The position numbers and the translations under genes are program-made. From positions 3,072,501 through 3,136,500 of the forward strand of contig NZ_ATTI01000001.1 in assembly GCF_000419605.1 (NCBI RefSeq): a stretch of DNA of 64,000 nucleotides, given 5' to 3'. Shown piece after piece: positions 45,526 through 53,756 of this stretch. Source of the stretch: Sphingomonas phyllosphaerae 5.2 (lineage in GTDB: Bacteria; Pseudomonadota; Alphaproteobacteria; Sphingomonadales; Sphingomonadaceae). How positions within the stretch are numbered: position 1 is the stretch's first letter; the number at the start of each line of letters is the position of its first letter. Under the pieces are notes generated by a model, which was not told where the DNA came from, searched no databases, and saw only the letters and a program-made list of their open reading frames with translations.

Positions 45526-46077
45526 ATGTTCGCGTTGACGCCCCGCTTGACGTTACGGCCCGGTTGGCTGGAGGACGCACCCGCGCTGACGCGCGCGATC
45601 GGCCATGCGGCGGTCGTCAATTGCCTCGCGCGCGCGCCATGGCCGTATGCGCTGGATGACGCCGCGGCGTTCCTGTCGCTGCCGCACGGCCCTGCCGAGC
45701 CGCGCTTCGTCATCATCGATCGTCAGCACGCGTACCGGCTGGTCGGCGGTATCGGGCTGCACCGCGCCGACAACGGCGACCACGAGCTCGGCTATTGGCT
45801 GGCACCGGATGCATGGGGGCGTGGGTACGCGACCGAGGCGGGTCGCGCCGTCCTGGACATCGCACGCCACGCGCTGCCGATCACGCGCATCGTCGCCTAC
45901 CACCATGCGGACAATCCGGCCTCGGGCCGCGTCCTGCGCAAGCTCGGCTTCATCGAGGGCGGTCGCTCGCAACGCTTCTCGTTGGCGCGGGGCGCAATGG
46001 TCGAGGCCGTCGACTTCGCGCTCGATCTCGATGCGGAAGACACCCGTACCGACGCCGCGATGCCGATCGCGGCGTGA
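45526..46077 (+). CDS. GNAT-family N-acetyltransferase (RimJ/RimL-like)
   Basis: 183 residues from the ATG at 45526, which has GAGGAG seven bases upstream; a GTG two codons before is too close to that site. Motifs: LTPRLTLRPG at the start, LGYWLAPDAWGRGYATEAGRAVLD (acetyl-CoA loop RGYAT-E) and VLRKLGFIEGG. Acetylation target unknown. A GNAT gene after rpmA is frequent in Alphaproteobacteria. Confidence 0.87.
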   Translation: MFALTPRLTLRPGWLEDAPALTRAIGHAAVVNCLARAPWPYALDDAAAFLSLPHGPAEPRFVIIDRQHAYRLVGGIGLHRADNGDHELGYWLAPDAWGRGYATEAGRAVLDIARHALPITRIVAYHHADNPASGRVLRKLGFIEGGRSQRFSLARGAMVEAVDFALDLDAEDTRTDAAMPIAA

Positions 46078-46078
46078 A

Positions 46079-46110
46079 CGCCCGGGTACGCTGCCGCGCG
46101 CACCCGGGCG
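46079..46110 (+). terminator. Hairpin after GNAT gene
   Basis: CGCCCGGGT (46079-46087) and ACCCGGGCG (46102-46110) are perfectly complementary, two bases after the stop codon. No T-run. Confidence 0.55.
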
Positions 46111-46346
46111 CGCCCCGGCGGCTGGAATGCGGTGAGCGGCGCCCTCAAGCGGCAAGCGGCCCGGACCCAAGTCCCCGGACATGGTGCGACCCTGTGACGC
46201 ACCGCCAGACGTAGAAGCAGCTCCCCGGATCATGTCCGCGACGATCGGGAGTTTCAATGAACGCCCCCTGCCCACAAGCTCCACGCCGGACGCGACCGCC
46301 GCCCGGCGCGCGGCGCTGCGCCCGGCCCTCTCCGCTGACGTCGGCG

Positions 46347-47201
46347 TCACGCCACAATCCGCGGCAGCACCGCCGCTTCGTAGTCGCTTTCCGCCAGCGC
46401 GATCAGCGCGCGATCGTCATGCTTCCACGGGTGGAAGCCGGGCAGGAAATACGCCGCCCAGACCCCGGCCACCTTGCGCGCCATGCCGGGGTTGCCGAAC
46501 GCATACCACGCCATCCGCGCCCACACCCGCGGCCCCGTCAGCCCGTCCTGCCGCAGCAACTCGGCCATGCCGCGCGCACGGCCATGCACGAACCGCCACG
46601 TCGTGATCAGCATCACCAGCGCCTTGATCCGCCAGCGCGTGAAGCGCGGCCACGCCCGCGTCGCGTGTAGCCACGTGTCATAGGCGACGCCCTTGTGCTC
46701 GATCTCCTCCGCGGCGTGCCACAGCCACAGCGCGCGCGCCTGTTCGTCGCCGCCCGCCAGATGCTTCGGGTTCGCGATCAGTTCGTGCGCCAGCATCGCG
46801 GTGAAATGCTCCAGCGCGCTCGTCGCCGCCAGGCTGCCGATCGGCGGGCGGCCCCTGGTCAGCGCCAGCGCGGCATCGACGTCGCGCTCCAGCAGCGTGG
46901 TGTCATATCCCTGCTCGGCGACGTGGCGGTTGAACGCGACATGCTCGCGCGTGTGGATCACCTCCTGCTTTACGAAGGCGTTGATCTCGCGCGCCAGCCG
47001 CGGCGGCGTGCCCTCGCGAAAGCGGCGCACGCTGTCGACGAAGAACCCCTCCCCTTTCGGGAACGTCACGGACAGCGCGTTGTAGAAGGCGGTCCCATAC
47101 GGGTCGTCGTTCAGCCACCAACGCCGGATCGCCTGCCCGCGCCCGAATCGCCGGTCGCGCGGCGTGATCGTCAGGTCGGCAGGGGTGGTTGCTTTCGCCA
47201 C
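46347..47201 (-). CDS. PF10118 metal-dependent hydrolase
   Basis: 284 residues from the GTG at 47201, which has GGAGG five bases upstream; a GTG at 47213 lies within that site. The domain carries metal-ligand-like repeats EVIHTREHVAFN, ALEHFTAMLAHEL and WHAAEEIEHKGVAYD, resembling a ferritin-like diiron helical bundle. Function is not established for this family. It is divergent from a TetR gene with an operator between, so it is probably the regulator's main target. Confidence 0.85.
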   Translation of the reverse strand: MAKATTPADLTITPRDRRFGRGQAIRRWWLNDDPYGTAFYNALSVTFPKGEGFFVDSVRRFREGTPPRLAREINAFVKQEVIHTREHVAFNRHVAEQGYDTTLLERDVDAALALTRGRPPIGSLAATSALEHFTAMLAHELIANPKHLAGGDEQARALWLWHAAEEIEHKGVAYDTWLHATRAWPRFTRWRIKALVMLITTWRFVHGRARGMAELLRQDGLTGPRVWARMAWYAFGNPGMARKVAGVWAAYFLPGFHPWKHDDRALIALAESDYEAAVLPRIVA

Positions 47202-47237
47202 GGAAACCTCCACTAGGGATAGACACAGCGCTCTAAC

Positions 47238-47251
47238 TTACACTGGTGTAA
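47238..47251. promoter_or_regulatory. Operator palindrome TTACAC-tg-GTGTAA
   Basis: Perfect 6-bp arms (47238-47243 and 47246-47251) in the 53-bp gap between the PF10118 gene and the divergent TetR gene, ending three bases before the TetR GTG. Position and symmetry fit autorepression. Confidence 0.7.
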
Positions 47252-47254
47252 ATA

Positions 47255-47845
47255 GTGGCCTCCGCTCCCAATGCAACTCCTCGCCGGCGGCTCAGCCCCG
47301 AGGCGTCGCGCGACGCGGCGCTGGAGGCGGCGCGCGCGCTGCTGGTGGCGGAAGGCCCGGGGGCGGTGACGCTGAAGGCGGTGGCGGGGCGGATCGGGCG
47401 CACGCATGCCAATCTCCTCCACCATTTCGGCTCGGCGGACGGGCTGCAATCGGCGCTGATCCAGCGGATGACGGCGCATGTCGTCGCCCCGATCCGCGAC
47501 GCCGCCCGCCGCTCGCGCGAGCGTAAGGATCCGGCCGAATTGGTCGACGTCGTCTTCGACGCGTTCGGCGCGAACGGTGCCGGGGCGCTGGCGAGCTGGA
47601 TGATCCTGAACGGCAACCAGGACGCGCTCGACCCGATCCTCACCGCGGTCCACGACCTCGTCGAGGAACTCTCGCGCGAGGAACAGCGCCCCGACGCCCC
47701 GATCAAGGACGAGACGCTGCAGCTGGTGCTGGCGGCGCTGGGCGATGCGCTGCTCGGCGCGCCGATGGCGCGCGCGCTGGGCTTGCCACGCGGTCGCGCA
47801 CGCGCGCTCGCACGGCAGATGCTGTTGCGCGACCGCGGGCTGTGA
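47255..47845 (+). CDS. TetR-family regulator
   Basis: 196 residues from a GTG that has no ribosome site, directly after the operator; the transcript could be leaderless. HTH at about 17-62 (RDAALEAARALLVAEGPGAVTLKAVAGRIGRTHANLLHHFGS). The ligand domain is unrecognised. Likely represses itself and the divergent PF10118 hydrolase gene. Confidence 0.87.
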   Translation: MASAPNATPRRRLSPEASRDAALEAARALLVAEGPGAVTLKAVAGRIGRTHANLLHHFGSADGLQSALIQRMTAHVVAPIRDAARRSRERKDPAELVDVVFDAFGANGAGALASWMILNGNQDALDPILTAVHDLVEELSREEQRPDAPIKDETLQLVLAALGDALLGAPMARALGLPRGRARALARQMLLRDRGL

Positions 47846-47974
47846 GGGGCGGGATCGCTGTTAGTGGCGCACGCGCCGCTTACGCCCGATACTCGAGGTT
47901 GAAGGGAAGAGCCATTCGCCACCGTTCAGCCTCCGGCCTCGCGACCGTCACGATCCGCGGCGACGCGGCGCAAT

Positions 47975-48346
47975 TCAGCAGGTGGAGTGCAATAGCGCTC
48001 CTACGGCGCGGTCGACCGCCAGCGTGTTGTAAAGACTAACGGCGTCGTTAGTCTCTCGTATGTGCACGACGAGGCCGGCATCAGCGAGCACGACTAGCGT
48101 CTCCGGCATCGTCTCCAGCATCAGGTGCATGCCCCGACTGAGTATTACAACTTCACTGCTCTTATCGATCAATTCCTGCACGTCTGCCGGTTGAATACCC
48201 GGTCGATGCCGAGTGCCAGTTTCCCGCCAGTCCCATTCGCGCCCGCCGCCGGGATACAGCTTGAGGTCGCGCGCACGCGGTATCCCCTCGGCCTCGATCA
48301 TCCCCCAAGATATGCGGCAAACTTTGGGGGATGGTTTAACAGGCAT
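47975..48346 (-). CDS. Mth938-like domain protein
   Basis: 123 residues from MPVKPSPKV. The family pattern is clear: ISWGMIEAEG, LYPGGGREWDWRETGTRHRPGIQ, VVILSRGMHL, then VHIRETNDAVSLYNTLA and a GALLHSTC end. It belongs to the MTH938/Xcc1710 (DUF498) group related to NDUFAF3. The fold is known, the function is not. Longer in-frame starts exist but lie outside the family's usual N-terminus. Confidence 0.8.
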   Translation of the reverse strand: MPVKPSPKVCRISWGMIEAEGIPRARDLKLYPGGGREWDWRETGTRHRPGIQPADVQELIDKSSEVVILSRGMHLMLETMPETLVVLADAGLVVHIRETNDAVSLYNTLAVDRAVGALLHSTC

Positions 48347-48609
48347 TGCACCGCCGCTCAGCATTGTCGCCCGGCGCATTCCGGGAGCGAACTTAAGTGG
48401 TCTAACACTCGTAGCAGGCACTGCCCAGAACCTCCGCAAAATGGCGAGGCTCATCCCTATGCCAAGTCCGTTTTCCACCACGTTGTGCCGTTCCGGCGGC
48501 TCCGAGCCGACCGGATCACCCGCAATCCGACCGGCTCCTATCGGGCGGAAAAGCGGACAGGCGGGAAGCGCCGATTGCGGTCAATCGCACGACCGCATAC
48601 CCTTCCTGG

Positions 48610-49017
48610 ATGCGGTCCTTTGTTTCCCTGCTCCTTCCGTTGCTCGCAGCCTGCGACGCTTGGCCCACCGTCGTGGATAATCGGACTCAGTCGCAGTTGA
48701 CGGTGCGCTATCTTCATCGCGATTACGATCAATGGTCAGCGCCGTTTCCCGTCTCAGCGGGTAAAGCGATGCCGTTAGCTAGAGCCCATTGGATACAGGA
48801 CGTTCGCGCGCTTCGCATCGACGACGGATCTAGGTCTTATTCTGTCTCCGGAGACGCCCTGCAAAGGATAAAAGACGCTTGCCCAAGCACCGAGATGGGG
48901 CGACGCTTCTCTACCGCGGGCACCTGCTACTTGATCTACTTAGGCGTCGGCCGATTACAGACGATGGCAGCAACCCCGCGAGGTCTTGAATATGAGGAGG
49001 TAGGGAACGGCAGCTAA
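48610..49017 (+). CDS. Small putative lipoprotein, unknown
   Basis: 135 residues. Signal with lipobox LLAAC (Cys15). The mature part has no family motif; VRYLHRDYDQWSAPFPVSAGKAMPL suggests a beta-rich fold, with two more Cys. Codon use is visibly less GC-rich than its neighbours (many A/T third positions), as for acquired DNA. It lies in the accessory block that separates rpmA from obgE. Confidence 0.65.
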   Translation: MRSFVSLLLPLLAACDAWPTVVDNRTQSQLTVRYLHRDYDQWSAPFPVSAGKAMPLARAHWIQDVRALRIDDGSRSYSVSGDALQRIKDACPSTEMGRRFSTAGTCYLIYLGVGRLQTMAATPRGLEYEEVGNGS

Positions 49018-49172
49018 TCTGCTCGCAGCGTAAAAAGCTGCTGGCCCGCTAACCACCAAACCCTGTCACCCACCGCCCGGAAGAAGCCGCGTCGCCGGTC
49101 GCGCGCAAGCCCGCCCCCGCCGCGTGCGCTCCGATATCGCTTTGGCGGCGCTAAAGCGCTAAGCCGCGCCCC

Positions 49173-50219
49173 ATGCACTTTCTCGATCAAGCGAAAATCT
49201 TCGTCCGCTCCGGCGGGGGCGGTCCCGGCGCCGTCAGCTTCCGGCGCGAAAAGTTCATCGAATATGGCGGGCCGGACGGCGGCAACGGCGGCAAGGGCGG
49301 CGACATCGTGTTCGAGGCGGTCGCCGGGCTCAACACGCTGATCGACTTCCGCTACACCCAGCATTTCCGCGCACCGCGCGGGCTCGGCGGATCGGGCAGC
49401 AACCGCACCGGCGGCGGTGGCGACGATCTGGTCATCAAGGTACCGGTCGGCACGCAGATCCTGGCCGATGACGAGGAGCGCACGCTGCTGGCCGACCTGA
49501 CGCGCGTCGGGGAGCGAATCACCTTCCTGCGCGGCGGCGACGGCGGGCGCGGCAACGCCAGCTACAAGACCTCCACCAACCGTGCGCCGCGCCAGCACGG
49601 CACCGGCTGGCCGTATGAGGAGGCGTGGGTGTGGCTGCGGCTGAAGCTGCTCGCCGATGCCGGGCTGGTCGGGCTGCCCAACGCCGGCAAGTCGACCTTC
49701 ATCAACCAGGTGACGAACGCGCAGGCCAAGGTCGGCGCCTACGCCTTCACCACCACGCGCCCGCAATTGGGCGTGGTCCGCCACAAGCAGCGCGAGTTCG
49801 TGGTCGCCGACATCCCCGGCCTGATTGCAGGCGCAGCGGAGGGCGCCGGTATCGGCGACCGCTTCCTGGGACATATCGAGCGTTGTCGCGTGCTGCTCCA
49901 CCTGATCGATGCCAACGATGCCGACGTGGCCGAAAGCTACCGCATCGTCCGCGACGAGCTGAACGCTTATGGCGGCGGCCTCGACGAGAAGCCGGTGGTC
50001 GTCGCGCTCAACAAGATCGACACGCTCGACGACGAACTGATCGCGGCGCTCTCGGCCGAGCTGGAGGAAGCGAGCGGCGCGGAAGTGATCCCGATCTCCG
50101 GTGCGAGCGGGGTCGGCGTCGACTGGGCGCTCGACCGCTTGCTGGAGGCGATCCCGACCCCGGGGCGTCCGGTCGAGGACGACGGCGAGGAAGATACGCT
50201 GGAATGGTCACCGGTGTGA
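49173..50219 (+). CDS. obgE: Obg-family GTPase
   Basis: 348 residues. The N-terminal Obg fold is glycine-rich (GGGGPGAVSFRREKF, GGPDGGNGGKGGD). The G domain begins near residue 158: GLPNAGKSTF (P-loop), the switch region with TTRPQLGV, DIPGLIAGAAEGAGIG (G3) and NKID (G4). A ribosome-associated GTPase needed for 50S maturation and growth control. The C-terminal OCT domain is absent or short, as in other Alphaproteobacteria. Confidence 0.96.
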   Translation: MHFLDQAKIFVRSGGGGPGAVSFRREKFIEYGGPDGGNGGKGGDIVFEAVAGLNTLIDFRYTQHFRAPRGLGGSGSNRTGGGGDDLVIKVPVGTQILADDEERTLLADLTRVGERITFLRGGDGGRGNASYKTSTNRAPRQHGTGWPYEEAWVWLRLKLLADAGLVGLPNAGKSTFINQVTNAQAKVGAYAFTTTRPQLGVVRHKQREFVVADIPGLIAGAAEGAGIGDRFLGHIERCRVLLHLIDANDADVAESYRIVRDELNAYGGGLDEKPVVVALNKIDTLDDELIAALSAELEEASGAEVIPISGASGVGVDWALDRLLEAIPTPGRPVEDDGEEDTLEWSPV

Positions 50220-50297
50220 GCCGTTAACGACGAAACTGACCTGCACTATCGGACAAACCGATCTGCTCGGCTATGCGAGGAGCGGAAAGGTACGTTT

Positions 50298-51419
50298 ATG
50301 ATCGAGATCAGGTTGCGTTCGTTGATGGCGGTGGCCGGGCTGGCGCTGCTGGCGTCCTGCGGCGGGGAAGACGCGGACACCGCTGCTCCGATCACAGGGG
50401 TTACGCCGACGCCGACGCCTTTGCCGTCGCCGTCGCCGTCGCCGGCAACGTCCCCCGCCCCGGCCCCCGCTCCGACGCCGTCACCGACACCCTCCCCGAC
50501 CGTGGCGCCCACGCCGACGACCGTGGCGGTGGTGCCATATACGCTCGGGTCGTTGACCTACACGCTGCCCGCGGACACCCCCGCGGACAAGGCCGCGGCA
50601 ATCCGTGATGCGATGGATTTCGCGGTCGACCACAGCAATGCGCTCGGTGCGTTCCACGGCAACGTCAACGTCGTCTACGATGCGGGCGTGCCGACGGCGG
50701 ACGCGGGCTATCTCCGCACGATCCGCTTTGGCGGGTCGATCGGCCGGCGCGTGGCCCTGCACGAACTGGCGCATTGGCTCGGCTCCGGCTCGGTCGGCGA
50801 ATGGGACCAGCTGGTGCGCGCAGGTCGTTTCACCGGCGCGCTGACGGTGGCACGGATCACGGCGTACGAAGGCCCGGCGGCGTGGCTGAACGCGGACGGC
50901 CAGCATTTCTGGCCATACGGATTGAACTACGATCGCGAATTCAGCGAGACCCAGCGCAACACGCAACTGGTCAGCGCGCAGGTCGTCGACATGGGGCGCG
51001 GCGGGGACGCGACGGCGGCGATCGCCGGGACGCGCCGCTTCCAGAACAGGTCCAGCGGCATCGTCCTGCAGGCGGTCGCCGCCGCCGGCGTACCGTCGCA
51101 GGGCCCCTCGATGAGCGGGGACGACCAGCAATGGCGCGTCATCTTTGCGGACGGGTTCATCACGCTCGCCAATGTCACGGACGGTCGGATGATCCAGGCG
51201 AGCGGCACCGGTGACGGCGTCGCAGCGGTCCTCGCCGCACCCGCGACGACCCCCGCGCAGCAATGGGAGATGCTGCCGACCGGCGACGGCTGGTTCCTGC
51301 TGCGCAACCGCGCGACCCGCACCTGCCTCGACAATGTCGGCGACGTCGCTGCCGGCGCCGCGATCCGGCTGTGGGGATGCGGCTTCCATCCCAACCAGCA
51401 ATGGCGATTGATCCGCTGA
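50298..51419 (+). CDS. Lipoprotein with Pro/Thr/Ser linker, HExxH motif and ricin-type repeats
   Basis: 373 residues. Lipobox LLASC (Cys21), then a low-complexity linker of PTPTP/PSPSP at about 33-75. Residues 155-162 read HELAHWLG, an HExxHxxG zinc-peptidase-like helix, but the usual third ligand position (165) is Ser. The C-terminal third carries three Gln-x-Trp repeats (QQWRVI, QQWEML, QQWRLI), the mark of beta-trefoil ricin-like lectins. Possibly a surface protease or carbohydrate-binding protein. No family assignment can be made. Confidence 0.75.
   Translation: MIEIRLRSLMAVAGLALLASCGGEDADTAAPITGVTPTPTPLPSPSPSPATSPAPAPAPTPSPTPSPTVAPTPTTVAVVPYTLGSLTYTLPADTPADKAAAIRDAMDFAVDHSNALGAFHGNVNVVYDAGVPTADAGYLRTIRFGGSIGRRVALHELAHWLGSGSVGEWDQLVRAGRFTGALTVARITAYEGPAAWLNADGQHFWPYGLNYDREFSETQRNTQLVSAQVVDMGRGGDATAAIAGTRRFQNRSSGIVLQAVAAAGVPSQGPSMSGDDQQWRVIFADGFITLANVTDGRMIQASGTGDGVAAVLAAPATTPAQQWEMLPTGDGWFLLRNRATRTCLDNVGDVAAGAAIRLWGCGFHPNQQWRLIR
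50399..50510 (+). repeat. Low-complexity codon repeat in linker of the ricin-like lipoprotein
   Basis: Tandem CCGACG and CCGTCG hexamers encode the Pro-Thr and Pro-Ser linker. Such runs may slip during replication and vary in length between strains. Confidence 0.6.
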
Positions 51420-51463
51420 CGGCATTGCTGGGCGCGGGGGGCGTGGCTAACGCTGTCGGCGTC

Positions 51464-52567
51464 ATGTCGCTGTTCCCGCCCGCCACCTGCCCGCGGCTGA
51501 TCGTCAAGATCGGCTCGGCCCTGCTCGTCGATCCCGATGGCGGGGTGCGCCGCGCTTGGCTGGAGGCGGTCGCCCGCGACATCGCCCGACGCACCGCCGC
51601 GGGGCAGCAGGTGGCCGTCGTCTCGTCCGGTGCGATCGCGCTGGGCGCGCGGCGGCTGGGGCTTGCGAAGGGCGGACGCGCGAGCCTGGAGGATGCGCAG
51701 GCGGCGGCGGCGACCGGGCAGATCGCGCTGGCCGGCGTCTGGGCGGACGTGCTGGCGGCGCAGGGGCTCACCGCCGCGCAGATGCTGGTGACGCTCGGCG
51801 ACCTGGAGGAGCGGCGCCGCTACCTGAACGCCGCCGCGACGCTCGGGCGGCTGCTGCAACTGGGCACCGTGCCGGTCATCAACGAGAACGATTCGGTCGC
51901 CACGGAGGAGATCCGATTCGGCGACAACGATCGGCTGGCGGCGCGCATCGCACAGGCGGCGGGCGCGCAGGGGGTGTTGCTGCTGTCCGATATCGACGGC
52001 CTCTACGATCGCAATCCGGCGCTGCCCGGCGCGCAGCATATCCGGCGCGTCGAGCGGATCGACGCCGCGATCGAGGCGATGGCCGATCGCGGCTCGGCCT
52101 CTGGGATGGGATCGGGCGGGATGGTGTCGAAGATCGCCGCCGCGCGGATCGCCAATGCCGCGGGTGCGAGCCTCGCGATCGCATCCGGCCGCGTCGAACA
52201 TCCGCTGTCCGCCGATGCCCGCCACACGTTGTTCGTCGCGGAGCGCACGGCCCCGGCGCGCAAGGCGTGGCTCGCCGGTGGCCTCACCGCCGCGGGTGCA
52301 ATCCATGTCGATGCCGGCGCGGCGCACGCGCTGACCGAGGGGCGCAGCCTGCTCGCCGCCGGGGCGACCCGCGTCGAGGGCGGGTTCGCACGCGGCGACC
52401 TCGTCACGATCGCCGGCCCGGCCGGACCGATCGCGCGCGGCCTGTCCGAATATGACGCCGCCGACGCCGCGCGGCTGCTCGGGCGACGCAGCGACGAGCA
52501 TGCGGCGCTGCTCGGCTACGCCCCGCGCGCGGCGCTGGTCCACCGCAATCACATGGCGCTGCTGTGA
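51464..52567 (+). CDS. proB: Glutamate 5-kinase
   Basis: 367 residues from MSLFPPA. The amino-acid kinase domain has LIVKIGSALLVD, VSSGAIALGARRLGL, VPVINENDSVATEEIRFGDND and a GSGGMVSKIAAA end. A C-terminal PUA domain (about 275-360) follows. First step of proline synthesis. It follows the conserved obg-proB order with the ricin-like lipoprotein inserted; proA is not next to it. Its stop overlaps the epimerase gene (GTGA). Confidence 0.94.
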   Translation: MSLFPPATCPRLIVKIGSALLVDPDGGVRRAWLEAVARDIARRTAAGQQVAVVSSGAIALGARRLGLAKGGRASLEDAQAAAATGQIALAGVWADVLAAQGLTAAQMLVTLGDLEERRRYLNAAATLGRLLQLGTVPVINENDSVATEEIRFGDNDRLAARIAQAAGAQGVLLLSDIDGLYDRNPALPGAQHIRRVERIDAAIEAMADRGSASGMGSGGMVSKIAAARIANAAGASLAIASGRVEHPLSADARHTLFVAERTAPARKAWLAGGLTAAGAIHVDAGAAHALTEGRSLLAAGATRVEGGFARGDLVTIAGPAGPIARGLSEYDAADAARLLGRRSDEHAALLGYAPRAALVHRNHMALL

Positions 52568-53466
52568 TCCTGGCGATCACCGGCGGCACCGGCTTCGTCG
52601 GCGGGCACCTGATCGACCGCGCGCTGGCCGCCGGGCATCAGGTACGCGCGCTCGCCCGCCGTGCGCAGCCGCCGCGCACCGGCGTGACATGGATCGCGGG
52701 GGCACTGGACGATACCGACGCCGTATCGGCGCTGGTCTCCACCGCGGCGGCGGTGATCCACGTCGCGGGGTCGGTCAACGCCCCCGATCGCGCCGCCTTC
52801 GCCGCCGCCAACATCGACGGCACGCGCACGATCGTCGCGGCGGCGCAGACCTGGGACGTCAAGCGCTTCGTCCACGTCTCGTCGCTGGCCGCGCGCGAAC
52901 CCGGACTGTCCAACTACGGCTGGTCGAAGGCCGGTGCCGAAGAGGCGGTACGCGAAAGCGGTTTGTCGTGGACGATCGTCCGCCCGCCCGGCGTCTACGG
53001 CCCCGGCGACTTGGAGCAGCGCGACCTGTTCCGCGCCGCCGCGCGCGTCGGTATCGTGCCGATGCCGCCGCGCGGGCGCTTGTCGATCCTCCACGCCGCC
53101 GATCTGGCCGACCTGCTGCTCGCGCTGGCCGCGATGCCGGGCGACCGCGCGATCTACGAACCCGCGGATGCGAGCGGCGCGCTCGGCTACGACGATTTCG
53201 CGCGCGCGATCGGCCGCGCGGTCGGACGGCGCGTGCTGCCGGTGTCGCTGCCTGCCGCGTTGCTGCGCACCGCCGCGCGCGCCGACCGGCTGCTGCGCGG
53301 CACGCAGGCCAAGCTGACTGCCGATCGCGTCGCCTATATGGTCCATCCCGACTGGACCGCCGACCCCGCGAAGGCCCCGCCCCCGGCGCTGTGGCAGCCG
53401 CGGATCGGCACGGACGAAGGGCTATCCGACACGGCCCGGTGGTATCGCGCCCACGGCTTGCTATAG
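52564..53466 (+). CDS. NAD-dependent epimerase/dehydratase-type protein, probable ceramide reductase CerR
   Basis: 300 residues from a GTG overlapping the proB stop. Extended SDR: ITGGTGFVGGHLI at 5-17, HVSSLAARE, YGWSKAGAEE (Tyr-x3-Lys) and IVRPPGVYGPGD. The C-terminal half is less conserved. In Caulobacter crescentus an SDR gene next to spt and its ACP encodes CerR, the reductase converting oxidised ceramide to dihydroceramide. Position and fold match; activity is inferred. Confidence 0.75.
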   Translation: MILAITGGTGFVGGHLIDRALAAGHQVRALARRAQPPRTGVTWIAGALDDTDAVSALVSTAAAVIHVAGSVNAPDRAAFAAANIDGTRTIVAAAQTWDVKRFVHVSSLAAREPGLSNYGWSKAGAEEAVRESGLSWTIVRPPGVYGPGDLEQRDLFRAAARVGIVPMPPRGRLSILHAADLADLLLALAAMPGDRAIYEPADASGALGYDDFARAIGRAVGRRVLPVSLPAALLRTAARADRLLRGTQAKLTADRVAYMVHPDWTADPAKAPPPALWQPRIGTDEGLSDTARWYRAHGLL

Positions 53467-53508
53467 CACAGCCCGACAAACGCCGCATTTCGGGGCCAAA
53501 GCACATCC

Positions 53509-53751
53509 ATGACCGACCGCACCACCATTCTCGACACGCTGCGCGCGCAGATCGAACCCTTCAACAAGAAGGGCGTCGCCGTGACCGAAGCGACCACGTT
53601 CCAGGGCGACCTGGAATGGGATTCGCTGACCGTCATGGATTTCGTCGCCGCGATCGAGGACGAGTTCGAGATCATCATCACGATGAACATGCAGGCCGAA
53701 ATCGAGACGGTCGGCCAATTGGCTGACGCGGTCGAGAAGCTGAAGGGCTGA
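53509..53751 (+). CDS. Acyl carrier protein of the sphingolipid cluster
   Basis: 80 residues. The phosphopantetheine Ser39 is in WDSLTVMDF. Helix 2 IEDEFEIIITMNMQAEIETVG is acidic as in ACPs. It lies 5 bp before spt and is distinct from housekeeping AcpP. In Caulobacter a dedicated ACP (adjacent to spt) supplies the acyl chain to serine palmitoyltransferase. Confidence 0.88.
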   Translation: MTDRTTILDTLRAQIEPFNKKGVAVTEATTFQGDLEWDSLTVMDFVAAIEDEFEIIITMNMQAEIETVGQLADAVEKLKG

Positions 53752-53756
53752 GCGGC

